24,672 nucleotides of DNA from Lachnoclostridium sp. UBA3262 (GTDB taxonomy: Bacteria > Bacillota > Clostridia > Lachnospirales > Lachnospiraceae): positions 1 through 24,672 of the forward strand of contig DEUM01000009.1 in the NCBI GenBank assembly GCA_002362575.1. The letters run 5' to 3'. How positions within the stretch are numbered: position 1 is the stretch's first letter; the number at the start of each line of letters is the position of its first letter. The notes beneath the pieces were generated by a model. It ran no database searches, had not been told where the DNA came from, and worked only from the letters and a program-made list of their open reading frames with translations. The translations under genes were made by a program, and so were the position numbers. Of the stretch, positions 7,327-15,424 are shown piece by piece.

Positions 7327-8172
7327 GTGGAAAAGTTTTATATTATTTCAGACGGGGAAAAGGATTTTGACCATGAAACTGCGGAAGAAATAAAAAGATA
7401 TTTGGAAAATCATGAAAAATATGCTAAAATAGTAGGACATTCTTCGGAAATAGAGGAGAAGAACTGGGCAGACATGGCGATTGTCTTAGGCGGGGATGGT
7501 TCGGTGATACAGGCTGCCAAGCAGTTTGCCGGCATGGATGTTCCGGTTCTCGGGGTAAATTTTGGCACGCTTGGTTTTCTGACAGAGGTAGAGAAGCCGA
7601 GAATCCGGGAGGCAATGGAAGCTATCCTGAAGGGATGCTACGAGGTGGAGAACCGGATGGCGCTGACTGCCCGCGTACGGAAAAAGACGGAGAAAGAAGT
7701 CAGAGGCTTTGCCGTAAATGAGTTTATCGTTGGCAAGCAGGATTTTGGACGTATGATTACAGCGAGCGTTTATGTGGATAACTTTCTAATGGATACTTAT
7801 GTGGCGGATGGTGTACTGGTTTCTACACCGACGGGCTCTACCGCTTATAATCTGTCAGCAGCGGGGCCGGTGCTGGCGCCCGGTATGGAGGCGATGATTA
7901 TTACTCCGATTTGTCCACACTCCCTGAATAAAAGAAGTCTGGTAGTTTCTTCTGCCTCAAAGCTCAGAATCGAGATAGGCAGGACGAAGGAGAATTATGA
8001 GGATGAGGCTTCTGTCCGAGGTGATGGGCAGGTGCTCTTTTCAGTATCAACGGGAGATACCGTCTATATTGAAAAAGCAGAGGCAACATTTGATATGGTG
8101 CGTCTGGGAGATGTCAGTTTCTTTGACAAGATGAGAAGCAAGCTGAACCGGAATGATGGAGGTAAAGAGTGA
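7327..8172 (+). CDS. nadK: NAD kinase
   Basis: ATP- or polyphosphate-dependent kinase forming NADP from NAD. Signatures: GGDGS at 55-59 (catalytic Asp57), NFGTLGFLTEVE at 78-89, NE at 131-132, and the C-terminal-domain motif TPTGSTAYNLSAAGP starting near 167. 281 aa, normal. GTG at 7327 follows an AAAGGCGG stretch. A 47-nt gap after tlyA shows no convincing promoter or terminator, so it is likely part of the same operon. It overlaps argR by 4 nt, the arrangement common in Clostridia. Confidence 0.96.
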   Translation: MEKFYIISDGEKDFDHETAEEIKRYLENHEKYAKIVGHSSEIEEKNWADMAIVLGGDGSVIQAAKQFAGMDVPVLGVNFGTLGFLTEVEKPRIREAMEAILKGCYEVENRMALTARVRKKTEKEVRGFAVNEFIVGKQDFGRMITASVYVDNFLMDTYVADGVLVSTPTGSTAYNLSAAGPVLAPGMEAMIITPICPHSLNKRSLVVSSASKLRIEIGRTKENYEDEASVRGDGQVLFSVSTGDTVYIEKAEATFDMVRLGDVSFFDKMRSKLNRNDGGKE

Positions 8173-8645
8173 AACGTACACGGCAAAGCAAGATACTGGA
8201 ACTGATTGACCAGTATGAAATAGAAACGCAGGAGGATTTGGGCAGACGTCTTTATAAGGCGGGATTTCATGTCACGCAGGCGACGATCAGCCGCGATATC
8301 CGGGAGCTTGCGTTGACCAAGGTAACGGGAAGAAACGGAAGACCCAAATATGCGGTCATGGATTATGGAGGAACCCCTTCTCCGGTATATTCTGACCGGT
8401 ATGCCAGAGTGCTTCAGGATGGCATGATGTCGGTTGCACAGGCAGACAATCTGGTTGTGATTAAGACGGTCAGCGGGATGGCAATGGCGGTAGCCGCCGC
8501 CGTCGATGCGCTCGGCATCGAGGAGATTGTCGGCTCGATTGCGGGGGATGACACGATTATGTGTGCAGTGAAAACGGCCTCCCTTGTTCCCGGTGTAATT
8601 GAGAAATTGAAAAAAAGTAATCAGGAAATCAAAAGTAAGGAGTGA
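8169..8645 (+). CDS. argR: arginine repressor ArgR/AhrC
   Basis: Hexameric arginine-sensing regulator that represses arginine biosynthesis and can activate catabolism. N-terminal winged helix with QATISRDIRELALTKV (the SR pair at 41-42 is the DNA-contact signature), then a hinge and the C-terminal arginine-binding oligomerisation domain with GSIAGDDTIMC (GDD at 126-128). 158 aa. GTG at 8169 overlaps the nadK stop, with GGAGG just upstream. In most relatives recN follows; here a yebC-family gene does, 5 nt downstream. I saw no clear ARG-box palindrome in the immediate gaps. Confidence 0.95.
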   Translation: MKRTRQSKILELIDQYEIETQEDLGRRLYKAGFHVTQATISRDIRELALTKVTGRNGRPKYAVMDYGGTPSPVYSDRYARVLQDGMMSVAQADNLVVIKTVSGMAMAVAAAVDALGIEEIVGSIAGDDTIMCAVKTASLVPGVIEKLKKSNQEIKSKE

Positions 8646-8650
8646 AATAA

Positions 8651-9379
8651 ATGTCAGGACATTCAAAATTTGCTAATATCAAGCATAAGAAGGAAAAAAA
8701 CGATGCAAAGAGAGGTAAGGTATTTACCGTAATTGGGCGTGAAATCGCCGTGGCAGTCAAGGAGGGAGGCGCGGATCCGAACAATAACAGCAAGCTCCGT
8801 GATGTGATTGCAAAGGCAAAAGCAAACAATATGCCAAATGATACGATTGAGAGAGGAATTAAGAAGGCAGCCGGAGATGTAGAGGCAGTCAACTATGTAA
8901 GCTGTACATACGAGGGCTACGGGCCAAACGGTACAGCAATTATTGTTGAGGCATTGACAGACAATAAAAACCGTACCGCTTCCAATGTGCGGAACGCATT
9001 TACAAAAGGAAACGGCAATGTCGGGACAACAGGCTGTGTATCGTATATGTTTGACCAGAAGGGGCAGATTCTCGTCGATAAAGAGGAATATGATACCGAT
9101 GCGGATGAGTTTATGATGCTGGCACTGGACGCCGGGGCAGAGGATTTCTCCGAGGAGGAGGACAGCTATGAGATTTTAACAACGCCAGAGGATTTCAGCG
9201 CCGTGCGTGAAGCGCTTGAAAAAGAAGGGGTGCCGATGGTGCAGGCGGAAGTAACGATGATTCCGCAGACGTATGTTGCACTAACGGATGAGAATGACCA
9301 GAAGATGTTTAACCGCATTATTGACCTTTTAGATGAGGATGATGATGTGCAGAATGTATATCACAATGTGGAGGAGTAG
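8651..9379 (+). CDS. YebC/PmpR family protein (TACO1 family)
   Basis: Widely conserved protein annotated as a transcriptional regulator (PmpR) and more recently tied to translation, as for mitochondrial TACO1. The signature start MSGHSKFANIKHKKEKNDAK and the following GKVFTVIGREI are exact family hallmarks; NMPNDTIERGIKKAAG and YEGYGPNGTAIIVEALTDN complete the core. 242 aa, usual length. ATG at 8651 is preceded by AAGGAG. It starts 5 nt after argR and is probably read through from the upstream operon. No clear terminator follows. Confidence 0.95.
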   Translation: MSGHSKFANIKHKKEKNDAKRGKVFTVIGREIAVAVKEGGADPNNNSKLRDVIAKAKANNMPNDTIERGIKKAAGDVEAVNYVSCTYEGYGPNGTAIIVEALTDNKNRTASNVRNAFTKGNGNVGTTGCVSYMFDQKGQILVDKEEYDTDADEFMMLALDAGAEDFSEEEDSYEILTTPEDFSAVREALEKEGVPMVQAEVTMIPQTYVALTDENDQKMFNRIIDLLDEDDDVQNVYHNVEE

Positions 9380-9474
9380 CTTATAGTAGGATTGGAAAGT
9401 GGGAGTAAGTATTTTGGAGAGAAATAGAGAAATTAGAAAAGTAAGTTTCCATATAGAATTAGTAAGGGATTTGG

Positions 9475-9491
9475 AGCACTAGATTAGTGCT
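9475..9491 (+). repeat. 17-bp palindrome at the -35 box of the Rpn-family gene
   Basis: AGCACTA, spacer GAT, TAGTGCT: perfect 7-bp arms. It touches the first base of the -35 element (9491) and has no T-tract, so it looks like an operator rather than a terminator. The rest of the gap 9380-9474 shows nothing recognisable. Confidence 0.6.
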
Positions 9492-9519
9492 TGTCAACTA
9501 CACACGTGCATATTATAAT
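9491..9519 (+). promoter_or_regulatory. SigA-type promoter for the Rpn-family gene
   Basis: TTGTCA (9491-9496), 17-nt spacer, TATAAT (9514-9519): one mismatch. Predicted start about 9526, leaving a short leader with a GGGGGGA ribosome site before ATG 9549. Confidence 0.75.
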
Positions 9520-9548
9520 AAAGGTATGGAAAAGGGGGGAGTGTCATT

Positions 9549-10349
9549 ATGGAGAAAGCTTTTGAGGAACTGCAAATAAAAGATGATTTCATGTTTAGTG
9601 TTATCATGAGAAATCCGAAATTCTGTAAGCCTTTTTTGGAACGGATACTTGGTATTAAAATATCCCGCATTGAATATCCTAAATCGCAGGAAACAATAGA
9701 CATTTCTGCGGATGCAAAAAGTGTGCGCTTGGATATTTATGTAGAAGATGGAAAAGAGACTGTTTACAATATTGAAATGCAGACAACAGAGAATAGGAAT
9801 CTTCCCAAGAGAACAAGATATTATCAGGGAATGATAGACTTGAATATCTTGGAGAAAGGGGATAACTATAAAGATTTAAAAAGGAGTTTTGTTATTTTTG
9901 TTTGTACCTTTGATTTGTTTGGCGAGGGACGGCACATCTATACTTTCGAAAATCGCTGTATTCAGAACCCTGATTTAAGTCTTGGTGATGATACAACGAA
10001 GATTATTTTAAATACTAAAGGGACGATGGATGATGTCACACCGGAAATGAAAAGGTTGCTTGATTTTATTGACGGTAAGGAGCCAGAGGATGACTTTACC
10101 AGAGAATTAGACGAGGCAGTGCAGTCCGTCAGAAAAAATGAGAAATGGAGGTTAGATTATATGACTTTGCAGATGAATTATCAGGAAAAATATGAACAGG
10201 GATATGATGAAGGAGATAGAAAAAGAGCAATTTCTGTAGCAATGAGAATGATAGAAGCAAATAAATTATCTTCAGAGGAGATAGCATCATATTCCGGACT
10301 TACTCTAGAGCAGGTGCTTGAATTGGAAAAGGAATTACAGCCAGTATAA
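9549..10349 (+). CDS. Rpn family PD-(D/E)XK nuclease / putative transposase
   Basis: Members of this family (PDDEXK_2, Rpn/YhgA-like) are annotated as transposases; E. coli RpnA-E promote RecA-independent recombination and RpnA cuts DNA. The start EELQIKDDFMFSVIMRNPK and the nuclease core RLDIYVEDG then YNIEMQ (Asp62, Glu76, Gln78 in place of the usual Lys) match the family. The C-terminal third contains a charged region and a short helical tail that ends in EEIASYSGLTLEQVLELE, a pattern common in this family. 266 aa, intact. It has its own promoter and palindrome and sits between core genes and a sugar hydrolase, so it reads as an inserted accessory gene. Its biological role in this host is not known. 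Confidence 0.85.
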   Translation: MEKAFEELQIKDDFMFSVIMRNPKFCKPFLERILGIKISRIEYPKSQETIDISADAKSVRLDIYVEDGKETVYNIEMQTTENRNLPKRTRYYQGMIDLNILEKGDNYKDLKRSFVIFVCTFDLFGEGRHIYTFENRCIQNPDLSLGDDTTKIILNTKGTMDDVTPEMKRLLDFIDGKEPEDDFTRELDEAVQSVRKNEKWRLDYMTLQMNYQEKYEQGYDEGDRKRAISVAMRMIEANKLSSEEIASYSGLTLEQVLELEKELQPV

Positions 10350-10350
10350 T
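10323..10350 (+). promoter_or_regulatory. candidate promoter for the GH43 gene
   Basis: TTGGAA (10323-10328), 16-nt spacer, TATAAT (10345-10350). The -10 overlaps the stop codon of the Rpn-family gene. The perfect -10 is attractive; the -35 has two mismatches. Confidence 0.42.
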
Positions 10351-10393
10351 GTTTGTTGACTAAATTACAGGAAACAGGAGGTTCATATATCAA

Positions 10394-12043
10394 ATGAAAC
10401 AGTTAAAAAACCCGGTACTTCCCGGCTTCAATGCAGATCCGTCTATCATTCGTGTAGAGGATACCTATTATATTGCAAACTCAACCTTTGAGTGGTTTCC
10501 GGGGGTGCGCCTTCATGAATCCAAAGATATGATTCACTGGAACCTTTTGCCTTCCCCTTTATCCACTACGACATTACTGGATATGAAGGGGAATCCGTCC
10601 TCTGGTGGTATCTGGGCGCCGGATTTATCGTATGCCGACGGAAAATTTTGGCTTGTCTACACGGATGTCAAGGTAACCGAGGGCAGCTTTAAGGATATGG
10701 TAAATTATTTGACGACAGCCGAAGATATCCGTGGACCGTGGTCTGAGCCAATTCGTATTAACGGCGTTGGATTTGACGCCTCACTTTTTCACGATGAGGA
10801 TGGACGAAAATATCTTGTGCAGCAGACGTGGGACCACCGGGAATACCGTCATGCGTTTAACGGCATTACGCTGACAGAATTTGATACGGCGACGATGAAG
10901 TTGAAACCGGAGACGGCAAGAAATATTTATAATGGAACCGATGTAAAGCTGGTCGAGGGACCGCATTTATATAAAATAAATGGTTATTATTATCTGTTTG
11001 CTGCTCAGGGCGGTACCGTGTACACCCATCAGGAGGTTGTGGCACGTTCCCGGACGCTCGATGCGCTCAGCTTTGAGACAGAGCCGGATGGTCCATTTAT
11101 CACGAACTTTGACACGCCATATCTTGGCATACAGAAGCAGGGACATGGTGCGTTAGTGGAGACGCCGGGAGGAGAATGGTATTATGCCAGCCTTTGCGGA
11201 CGTCCGTGGACACATGAGAACGAATCCTGTATTGATCCGCGTGGTTACTGTACACTGGGGCGTGAGACGGCAATCCAAAAAGTGTACTGGGATGATGCTG
11301 GCTGGCCGCGCATAGAAGGCGGTCACGGCGGAAGCGTCTATGTGGACGCCCCGGCAGACGGAATTGAAACCGATGCTCCGGCTGACCATTCGATGCATGA
11401 TACATTTGAAGCACCAAAGCTTCATGACGAATGGAATACGCTCCGGGTACCGTTTACCGATAAGATGGGATGTGTCGGAGGCGGCAAGCTGGTCTTACGC
11501 GGACAGGGCTCGCTTTGCAACACCCATGAGCTGTCACTGGTTGCTAAACGCTGGCAGGCATTTTACTTTGATGCTTCCGTAAAGGTAAGCTACCAGCCAT
11601 ATTCTTATCAGCAGATGGCAGGTCTTACAAACTATTATAATGACAAGCACTGGTCGTTTGCCTTTGTAACATGGAATGAAAAAAATGGGCGCGTTATCGA
11701 GGTCGGCGAATGTAAGCGTGGAAATTACACCTCCTTCCTCCGTGACAATGCGATTCCGGTACCGGAGGGGGCGGACGTATGGTTCCGCACGAAGGTCAGG
11801 AAGGAAAGCTACTCCTATGAATATTCTTTTGATGGAACAAATTATGAAGAAATTCCGGTAATTCTGGATGCGGCTGTTCTTTCGGATGATTATGTATTAC
11901 AAAGCTATGGTGGATTTTTCACAGGAGCTTTTGTGGGGATGGCATGTGTAGACTATGCCTATTATGATACAGAGGCTGAGTTCAGTGATTTTGATTATAT
12001 GGAGCTTGGTGATGTGATGAATCCCGATGGTACATTTGAATAG
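10394..12043 (+). CDS. glycoside hydrolase family 43, beta-xylosidase-like
   Basis: Cleaves xylo-oligosaccharides and possibly arabinosyl side chains; no signal peptide, so it probably acts on imported sugars in the cytoplasm. The opening NPVLPGFNADPSIIR and ANSTFEWFPGVRLHESKD are typical of the XynB-like GH43 subgroup. The three acidic residues of the five-bladed propeller are present: Asp15 (NADPS), Asp128 (GFDASLF) and Glu188 (VEGPHLYK). After about residue 320 comes a beta-sandwich C-terminal domain. 549 aa, normal. ATG at 10394 follows AGGAGG (10376-10381) at a rather long 12-nt spacing. No transporter or regulator for xylan use is adjacent, and the gene ends in a clear terminator, so it seems monocistronic or joined to the Rpn-family gene. 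Confidence 0.93.
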   Translation: MKQLKNPVLPGFNADPSIIRVEDTYYIANSTFEWFPGVRLHESKDMIHWNLLPSPLSTTTLLDMKGNPSSGGIWAPDLSYADGKFWLVYTDVKVTEGSFKDMVNYLTTAEDIRGPWSEPIRINGVGFDASLFHDEDGRKYLVQQTWDHREYRHAFNGITLTEFDTATMKLKPETARNIYNGTDVKLVEGPHLYKINGYYYLFAAQGGTVYTHQEVVARSRTLDALSFETEPDGPFITNFDTPYLGIQKQGHGALVETPGGEWYYASLCGRPWTHENESCIDPRGYCTLGRETAIQKVYWDDAGWPRIEGGHGGSVYVDAPADGIETDAPADHSMHDTFEAPKLHDEWNTLRVPFTDKMGCVGGGKLVLRGQGSLCNTHELSLVAKRWQAFYFDASVKVSYQPYSYQQMAGLTNYYNDKHWSFAFVTWNEKNGRVIEVGECKRGNYTSFLRDNAIPVPEGADVWFRTKVRKESYSYEYSFDGTNYEEIPVILDAAVLSDDYVLQSYGGFFTGAFVGMACVDYAYYDTEAEFSDFDYMELGDVMNPDGTFE

Positions 12044-12060
12044 AAAGATAAATAGAAGAT

Positions 12061-12095
12061 AAAATAGGCTCGCCGGGAAGCGAGCCTATTTTTTT
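12061..12095 (+). terminator. intrinsic terminator after the GH43 gene
   Basis: ATAGGCTCGC (12064-12073), loop CGGGAA, GCGAGCCTAT (12080-12089), preceded by an A run that extends the stem and followed by seven T. Textbook Rho-independent terminator. Confidence 0.95.
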
Positions 12096-12180
12096 ATACA
12101 TACCACGATTTCCCGTATGTTTTTTACCTCTGTGGGCATACTACAAAACGAAAAAGGATGTTTGTGCAGGAGGTTAAAGT

Positions 12181-12957
12181 GTGAAATGGCTGGTAAGATT
12201 GGGAGTAATACTATTAAGTATCATAGGAGGCATGTGGGCCATGCCGGTACTGAAGGTAAGTTCAGGAGATAATGTTTCCAGCAGTATACGTTATGTAGCG
12301 CTGGGGGACAGCATCGCCCATGGGTATGGTCTGGGGAACCCGGAGAAGGATTCCTATGTGGGGCAGGTAAAACAATATTTAGAAGAAAATTACGACTATG
12401 TATTTGCGGAGAATTTCGGAACAAATGGCATGCGTAGTGATGAACTGCTGGATATTTTGACGAATCCGGAAAATGATATGTATAACAAATATCACGCAAC
12501 CCTGCAGCATGCGGATATTGTAACGATATCAATAGGCTCGAATGATTTAATGCATCTTATTAAGCTGGATATGGATATGAAGGAATATATTGAAAAGGGA
12601 GATGCTATTTTCAGGGGGGCATGCAGGAGATTTGACGAAAATTTTCCGCGCATCATTGCGGCGATACGGGAAATTGTGCCGGATGCGAAAATCTGTGCTG
12701 ACAATGTATATAATCCATGTAATGGGTTAAAGGAGTTTAAGGATTTGCATGCGCTCGCGGAGAGATATATCAATCTTTTAAACCGGACATTTACAGAAAA
12801 TAATGGATATACGCTGGTCGATATCAAGTCGGAGTTTGATAAAAGCGAGGACAAGCTTGTCAATATGGCGCTCAAGGGAAAGGAGATAGATCCTCACCCA
12901 AATAAAAGGGGACATGCCTTGATTGGCAAAATAGTTATAAAAGCCATAGCGGATTAA
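12181..12957 (+). CDS. secreted SGNH/GDSL-family hydrolase
   Basis: Esterase/lipase-type fold that removes acyl or acetyl groups from lipids or glycans. An N-terminal hydrophobic segment (about residues 4-22) suggests export or membrane anchoring. The four SGNH blocks are visible: ALGDSIAHGYG with nucleophile Ser44, NFGTNGMRSDEL (Gly block), SIGSNDLM with Asn121, and IDPHPNKRGH with the catalytic Asp237/His239 pair. 258 aa. GTG at 12181 follows AGGAGG. The substrate is not readable; the neighbouring xylosidase makes a polysaccharide acetylesterase conceivable, but a terminator separates them. No good promoter was found in 12096-12180. Confidence 0.88.
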   Translation: MKWLVRLGVILLSIIGGMWAMPVLKVSSGDNVSSSIRYVALGDSIAHGYGLGNPEKDSYVGQVKQYLEENYDYVFAENFGTNGMRSDELLDILTNPENDMYNKYHATLQHADIVTISIGSNDLMHLIKLDMDMKEYIEKGDAIFRGACRRFDENFPRIIAAIREIVPDAKICADNVYNPCNGLKEFKDLHALAERYINLLNRTFTENNGYTLVDIKSEFDKSEDKLVNMALKGKEIDPHPNKRGHALIGKIVIKAIAD

Positions 12958-12966
12958 AAAAATTTC

Positions 12967-12975
12967 TGTTATAAT
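12967..12975 (+). promoter_or_regulatory. extended -10 promoter for HAD gene
   Basis: TG-T-TATAAT with the -10 at 12970-12975, in the 78-nt gap upstream of the HAD gene. No matching -35 at the usual distance, as is allowed for extended -10 promoters. Confidence 0.45.
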
Positions 12976-13035
12976 GGTAAACGGCGGACAGAAAATGTAT
13001 TTATAGCACACATAGGGGGAAAGGTTGAGACAGAG

Positions 13036-13698
13036 ATGATGAAGATAAAAGGGGCGATCTTTGACTTAGATGGAACAATACTGGATTCGGTCTGGGTTTG
13101 GCGGAAAGTAGATATTGATTTTCTCGGCAAATATGGGTTCGAGGTTCCCGCAGATTATTCGGACAAGATTATGGCGATGGGATTTCATCAGGTGGCAGAG
13201 TACACGATTGAACGGTTTGGATTGTCAAAGACGGCAGAGGAAGTAATGGCGGAGTGGAACCAGATGGCGATGGATATGTATGCGACACAGGTAAAGCTGC
13301 GGCCCGGGACGAAGGAACTGCTTCAGTTTCTGAAAGAAAAGGGGATTTCGGCAGGGGTAGCAACCTCTAACTGTGCTTTATTGTATGAACCGTGTCTGAG
13401 AAATAATGGGATATATGAATACTTCCATTCCTTTACCGAAACCGGAGAGGTGGCGAGGGGAAAGGATTTTCCGGATATTTACATAAGAGCGGCAGGGAAG
13501 CTTGGGTGCAGGCCGGAGGAATGTATCGTATTCGAGGATATTATCCCGGCGCTGCAGAGCGCACATAAGGGGGGATTTATCACAGTCGGAGTGCGTGAGA
13601 AGCTGTGGCAGCATGAGGATATGTTATTTGTAGAAAGCTGTGATTATTCGATAGATGAAATTCATGATGCGATTCCCTTGATAAATGAAATGGAATAG
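13036..13698 (+). CDS. HAD-superfamily hydrolase (subfamily IA)
   Basis: Phosphatase or phosphomutase of the HAD superfamily, probably acting on a small phosphorylated metabolite. Motif I FDLDGTILDS (nucleophile Asp10, acid/base Asp12), a helical cap after it, motif II ATSN (Ser/Thr), the motif III Lys in ARGKDFPDIY, and motif IV VFEDIIPALQSAHKGG. 220 aa, typical for the beta-phosphoglucomutase-like group, though substrate identity cannot be set from motifs. Two consecutive ATG codons (13036, 13039) are both possible starts. Its 3' end carries the promoter for the next gene. Confidence 0.9.
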   Translation: MMKIKGAIFDLDGTILDSVWVWRKVDIDFLGKYGFEVPADYSDKIMAMGFHQVAEYTIERFGLSKTAEEVMAEWNQMAMDMYATQVKLRPGTKELLQFLKEKGISAGVATSNCALLYEPCLRNNGIYEYFHSFTETGEVARGKDFPDIYIRAAGKLGCRPEECIVFEDIIPALQSAHKGGFITVGVREKLWQHEDMLFVESCDYSIDEIHDAIPLINEME

Positions 13699-13706
13699 AG
13701 TATGAT
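13678..13706 (+). promoter_or_regulatory. SigA-type promoter for acyl-CoA synthetase gene
   Basis: TTGATA (13678-13683), 17-nt spacer, TATGAT (13701-13706): one mismatch in each box. It overlaps the end of the HAD gene; predicted start about 13713. Confidence 0.65.
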
Positions 13707-13742
13707 ACACTGTGAGAATATATATGGAGGATAAGGATTAAA

Positions 13743-15377
13743 ATGCCAATTACAGAATTACTGGAAAAAAATGCGAGGCTATATCCAAATGAAGTTAGTC
13801 TGGTAGAAATCAATCCTGATATTCAGGAGAAAAGGAGAGTGACATGGAGAGACTATGAGTTAATCGAGTCAAGTCCGCTGTGCCACTACCGGAGAGAAAT
13901 TACATGGCATGTGTTTGACGAGAAAGCAAACCGTTTTGCGCAGCTTTTACTCAGCCGTGGAATCCGGAAGGGGGACAAGGTTGCCATTCTTTTGATGAAT
14001 TGCCTGGAGTGGCTTCCGATATATTTTGGAATATTAAAGACCGGGGCGCTCGCCGTACCTTTGAATTTCCGCTATGCACCGGATGAGATAGAATATTGTC
14101 TGAATCTGGCAGAGGTGGACGTGCTGGTGTTTGGACCGGAGTTTATCGGAAGGGTGGAGGAGATAGCAGACTCGATTAGCCAGAACCGTCTTTTATTTTA
14201 TGTGGGCGGGGACTGCCCATCTTTTGCAGAGGATTACGACAAACTGGCGGCGAACTGTGCCAGCCTTTCACCGGGGATTCCGCTCACGGATGAAGACGAT
14301 GCGGCAATCTATTTTTCGTCCGGTACGACAGGTTTTCCAAAGGCAATTTTACATACCCACAGAAGTCTGATGCACTCCTGTGAGGTAGAGCAGAATCATC
14401 ACGGGCAGACACACGAGGATGTATTTCTCTGTATTCCGCCGTTATATCATACAGGGGCAAAAATGCACTGGTTCGGCAGTCTGATTAGTGGAAGTAAGGC
14501 AGTGCTTCTAAAAGGAGTCAGCCCGGCAACCATTTTAGAAACTGTTTCGGAGGAAAAATGTACGATTGTATGGCTGCTTGTGCCGTGGGCGCAGGATATT
14601 TTAGTGGAGCTGGACAGTGGCAGGCTGAAGCCGGAAGACTATAAACTGGAGCAGTGGCGTCTGATGCATATAGGGGCGCAGCCGGTACCACAGAGTCTGA
14701 TTCGGCGCTGGAAGGAATATTTTCCAAAGCACCAGTATGATACCAATTATGGACTGAGTGAGTCAATCGGCCCGGGATGTGTACATCTCGGTGTTGAGAA
14801 CATACATAAGGTGGGGGCAATCGGTATTCCGGGCTATGGCTGGGAAGCGAAAATAATTAATGAAAATGGCGAAGAAGTGCCACAGGGAGAAGTCGGCGAA
14901 CTGGCAGTGAAAGGGCCGGGCGTCATGAAATGTTATTACAATGACGAGGAGGCAACAAAGGAGGTGCTTCACGGCGACTGGCTGTATACTGGCGATATGG
15001 CAGAGATGGACGAGGATGGTTTCATTTATCTTGTTGACCGCAAAAAAGACGTTATTATCAGCGGTGGTGAGAATTTGTATCCGGTTCAGATAGAAAATTT
15101 CCTGAGCAGGCATGAGGCGATTAAGGATGTAGCGGTAATCGGATTGCAGGATGACCGCCTTGGAGAGATTGCCGCTGCGATTATCGAGCTGAAGCCGGAT
15201 ATGGTCTGTACAGAGGATGAAATCAATGAATTTTGTAAAGCATTACCGAGGTATAAGCGGCCACGTAAAATATTTTTTGCCGATGTGCCGCGGAATCCTA
15301 CGGGTAAGATAGAAAAACCGAGACTGCGGAAGATGTACCAGAGTGAAAATCTGGTCGATGCGCAGAATCGGGGATGA
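13743..15377 (+). CDS. class I adenylate-forming enzyme, acyl-CoA synthetase-like
   Basis: Activates a carboxylic acid with ATP to an acyl-adenylate and probably transfers it to CoA. Key ANL-family motifs: the P-loop FSSGTTGFPK (191-200), YGLSES, YTGDMAEMDEDGFIYLVDRK (A7/A8 region with the hinge DRKKDVIISGGENLYP), and the near-C-terminal catalytic lysine in NPTGKIEK. 544 aa. Near the N-terminus there is a tandem-looking pair, RRVTWRDYELIE and REITWHVFDEKANRFA, so the first adenylation-domain strand appears with an extra hairpin. ATG at 13743 follows GGAGG at 13725-13729 and AAGGA. The acid substrate is unknown. It ends at 15377, 47 nt before the preferred start of gpmI. Confidence 0.9.
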   Translation: MPITELLEKNARLYPNEVSLVEINPDIQEKRRVTWRDYELIESSPLCHYRREITWHVFDEKANRFAQLLLSRGIRKGDKVAILLMNCLEWLPIYFGILKTGALAVPLNFRYAPDEIEYCLNLAEVDVLVFGPEFIGRVEEIADSISQNRLLFYVGGDCPSFAEDYDKLAANCASLSPGIPLTDEDDAAIYFSSGTTGFPKAILHTHRSLMHSCEVEQNHHGQTHEDVFLCIPPLYHTGAKMHWFGSLISGSKAVLLKGVSPATILETVSEEKCTIVWLLVPWAQDILVELDSGRLKPEDYKLEQWRLMHIGAQPVPQSLIRRWKEYFPKHQYDTNYGLSESIGPGCVHLGVENIHKVGAIGIPGYGWEAKIINENGEEVPQGEVGELAVKGPGVMKCYYNDEEATKEVLHGDWLYTGDMAEMDEDGFIYLVDRKKDVIISGGENLYPVQIENFLSRHEAIKDVAVIGLQDDRLGEIAAAIIELKPDMVCTEDEINEFCKALPRYKRPRKIFFADVPRNPTGKIEKPRLRKMYQSENLVDAQNRG

Positions 15378-15410
15378 TATGTGGAAAAGTGGAAAAATAT
15401 AAAAGAATGA

Positions 15411-15416
15411 AAGGAG
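15411..15416 (+). promoter_or_regulatory. ribosome binding site deciding gpmI start
   Basis: AAGGAG, 8 nt before ATG 15425. An in-frame ATG at 15374 overlaps the previous gene and has no such site. Confidence 0.8.
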
Positions 15417-15424
15417 TTCTGGAA

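Noticed and set aside
8064..8666. 200-codon open frame on the minus strand
   Set aside because: Antisense to the end of nadK and all of argR, both certain genes.
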